Positions 5,630-6,455 of a DNA stretch of 6,455 nucleotides are shown piece after piece. The DNA comes from Methanobacteriota archaeon (lineage in GTDB: Archaea; Thermoplasmatota; Poseidoniia; Poseidoniales; Poseidoniaceae): the NCBI GenBank assembly GCA_011525095.1, contig WTIV01000227.1, positions 8,741 through 15,195 on the forward strand. The letters are read 5' to 3'. The translations under genes and the position numbers were made by a program. Below the pieces are notes generated by a model. It saw nothing but the letters and a program-made list of their open reading frames with translations, searched no databases and was not told the origin of the DNA. How positions within the stretch are numbered: the first letter of the stretch is position 1; each line of letters starts with the position of its first letter.

Positions 5630-6455
5630 TTACAGCATCTTGTGCATCAGTTGAGTTGCCTCTTTTGCCGCTGCTGGGCAAAGAGAGCGTTTCCAAAGAG
5701 AAATCGCTTCAGCCATTGCTGACAGAGGATTATGTGTTTTGAAAATGGCTCTGTAATACCAAATCATTGCTGAAACTCTTCGTGCTGATGTCATGTTAGT
5801 TTGAGATTCAGCGCTCGGTATCTCTATCCGCTTTAGGATAGATTTGGCTCGCTCTCCATCGCACCTCTCAAGCAGAGAAATCTGGAGCATTTTTGCACGT
5901 AATCCATTGTGGGAAAATGCTTGTTCAATCAACTTATCAAAGGATGGTGAATTACCAGAGGTTTGTGCAATTTCCGCTCTTAGATTCATTGCGACCAATT
6001 GAGGGTCTTTAGCGTGGGAAATTGATGTCAAACTTTCACGCATATTGGAAGCCTCACTCCAATTTTCTCTCGATATGTGCCAAGCGTGCTTTACGTGAGC
6101 AATCGCAACCAATACTACCTTTCTCATCTCTTCAGACATAGACGAGATGTCGATTTCTTCGATTAGTTGCAGAACATTACCCTCGATCTGTTGCCCTGGT
6201 AATTTATCGTCAATCCTGCGGGCGGCTTCAGACAGGAGCAGCCGGGCGCCTGCATCCTTAGGCAATTCGATTTCTGAATCACCTTTTAGCAATGAGTTGG
6301 AGTATTCCAAGTCTGGAGCATAACAGTGCGATAGGTGTTCAGATGCGATCTCATCTTCACCCCTTTCTATGGCAACCATTGCAGCGATTCGGTGTAATTT
6401 TTCAGTGGGATGCCTGAATATTGCGTCACCGATTAATGATGCAAGGCCAGAACTT
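5630..6455 (-). CDS. Alpha-helical TPR-like protein, C-terminal part (5' end beyond window)
   Basis: The minus-strand frame is open from the window edge to the TAA at 5632-5630, giving 274 residues. An ATG at 6379-6377 exists, but 25 codons upstream stay open and read as the same helical protein (for example LASLIGDAIFRHPTEKLHRI). No ribosome binding site precedes that ATG and it falls inside a helix (RIAAMVAIERGEDEIASEHL), so the true start is probably outside the window. The protein is a chain of amphipathic helices with TPR/SEL1-like spacing (A-x-x-x-G-x-x-x-x-A patterns, W-S-E-A-S, LISLLERC-like segments). No signal peptide or membrane helix is seen in this part. TPR-like solenoids usually mediate protein contacts. 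I cannot name a family or partner. It converges with the RAM operon with no gap between stops. Confidence 0.8.
   Translation of the reverse strand, partial: SSGLASLIGDAIFRHPTEKLHRIAAMVAIERGEDEIASEHLSHCYAPDLEYSNSLLKGDSEIELPKDAGARLLLSEAARRIDDKLPGQQIEGNVLQLIEEIDISSMSEEMRKVVLVAIAHVKHAWHISRENWSEASNMRESLTSISHAKDPQLVAMNLRAEIAQTSGNSPSFDKLIEQAFSHNGLRAKMLQISLLERCDGERAKSILKRIEIPSAESQTNMTSARRVSAMIWYYRAIFKTHNPLSAMAEAISLWKRSLCPAAAKEATQLMHKML

Noticed and set aside
1..6455. CRISPR arrays, insertion sequences, tRNA or rRNA genes
   Set aside because: No direct repeats with regular spacers, transposase-like frames or RNA gene signatures were seen; non-coding space totals only about 160 bases.

Overview
The window most likely comes from an uncultivated marine archaeon, probably Marine Group II (Poseidoniales) or a relative. 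This is inference. It rests on the build of the giant surface protein (parallel beta-helix, then PKD-like repeats, then one C-terminal membrane helix), on stand-alone Lrp/AsnC-type RAM domain genes, on a GAGGTGA ribosome binding site matching the archaeal anti-SD, and on TATA-like boxes placed for leaderless transcripts. No rRNA, tRNA, mobile element or CRISPR was seen, and no marker gene fixes the taxon.

Layout. Positions 1-440 (minus) hold the N-terminal 146 residues of a secreted acidic protein of unknown function, cut by the window edge. Positions 493-5052 (minus) hold a complete 1519-residue surface protein: signal peptide, about 600 residues of beta-helix, a small beta-sandwich linker, seven tandem Ig/PKD/cadherin-like domains, one membrane helix and a short acidic cytoplasmic tail. 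A 100-bp divergent promoter region (5053-5152) separates it from two plus-strand genes (5153-5386 and 5396-5629). Each of these encodes a 77-residue RAM domain with no DNA-binding domain; the two are translationally coupled and 35% identical without gaps. Finally, 5630-6455 (minus) is the C-terminal part of an alpha-helical, TPR-like protein whose frame stays open to the window end. It meets the second RAM gene stop to stop with no gap.

How they may work together. The two secreted products are co-directional and may both act at the cell surface, the large one as an adhesin, scaffold or glycan-facing stalk. The RAM pair probably forms homo- or hetero-oligomers that bind a small ligand such as an amino acid. 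Its divergent placement next to the surface gene makes a regulatory link possible, but the sequence does not prove one. The helical protein is not obviously connected. The window is almost fully coding; the only non-coding stretches are 441-492, 5053-5152 and 5387-5395.
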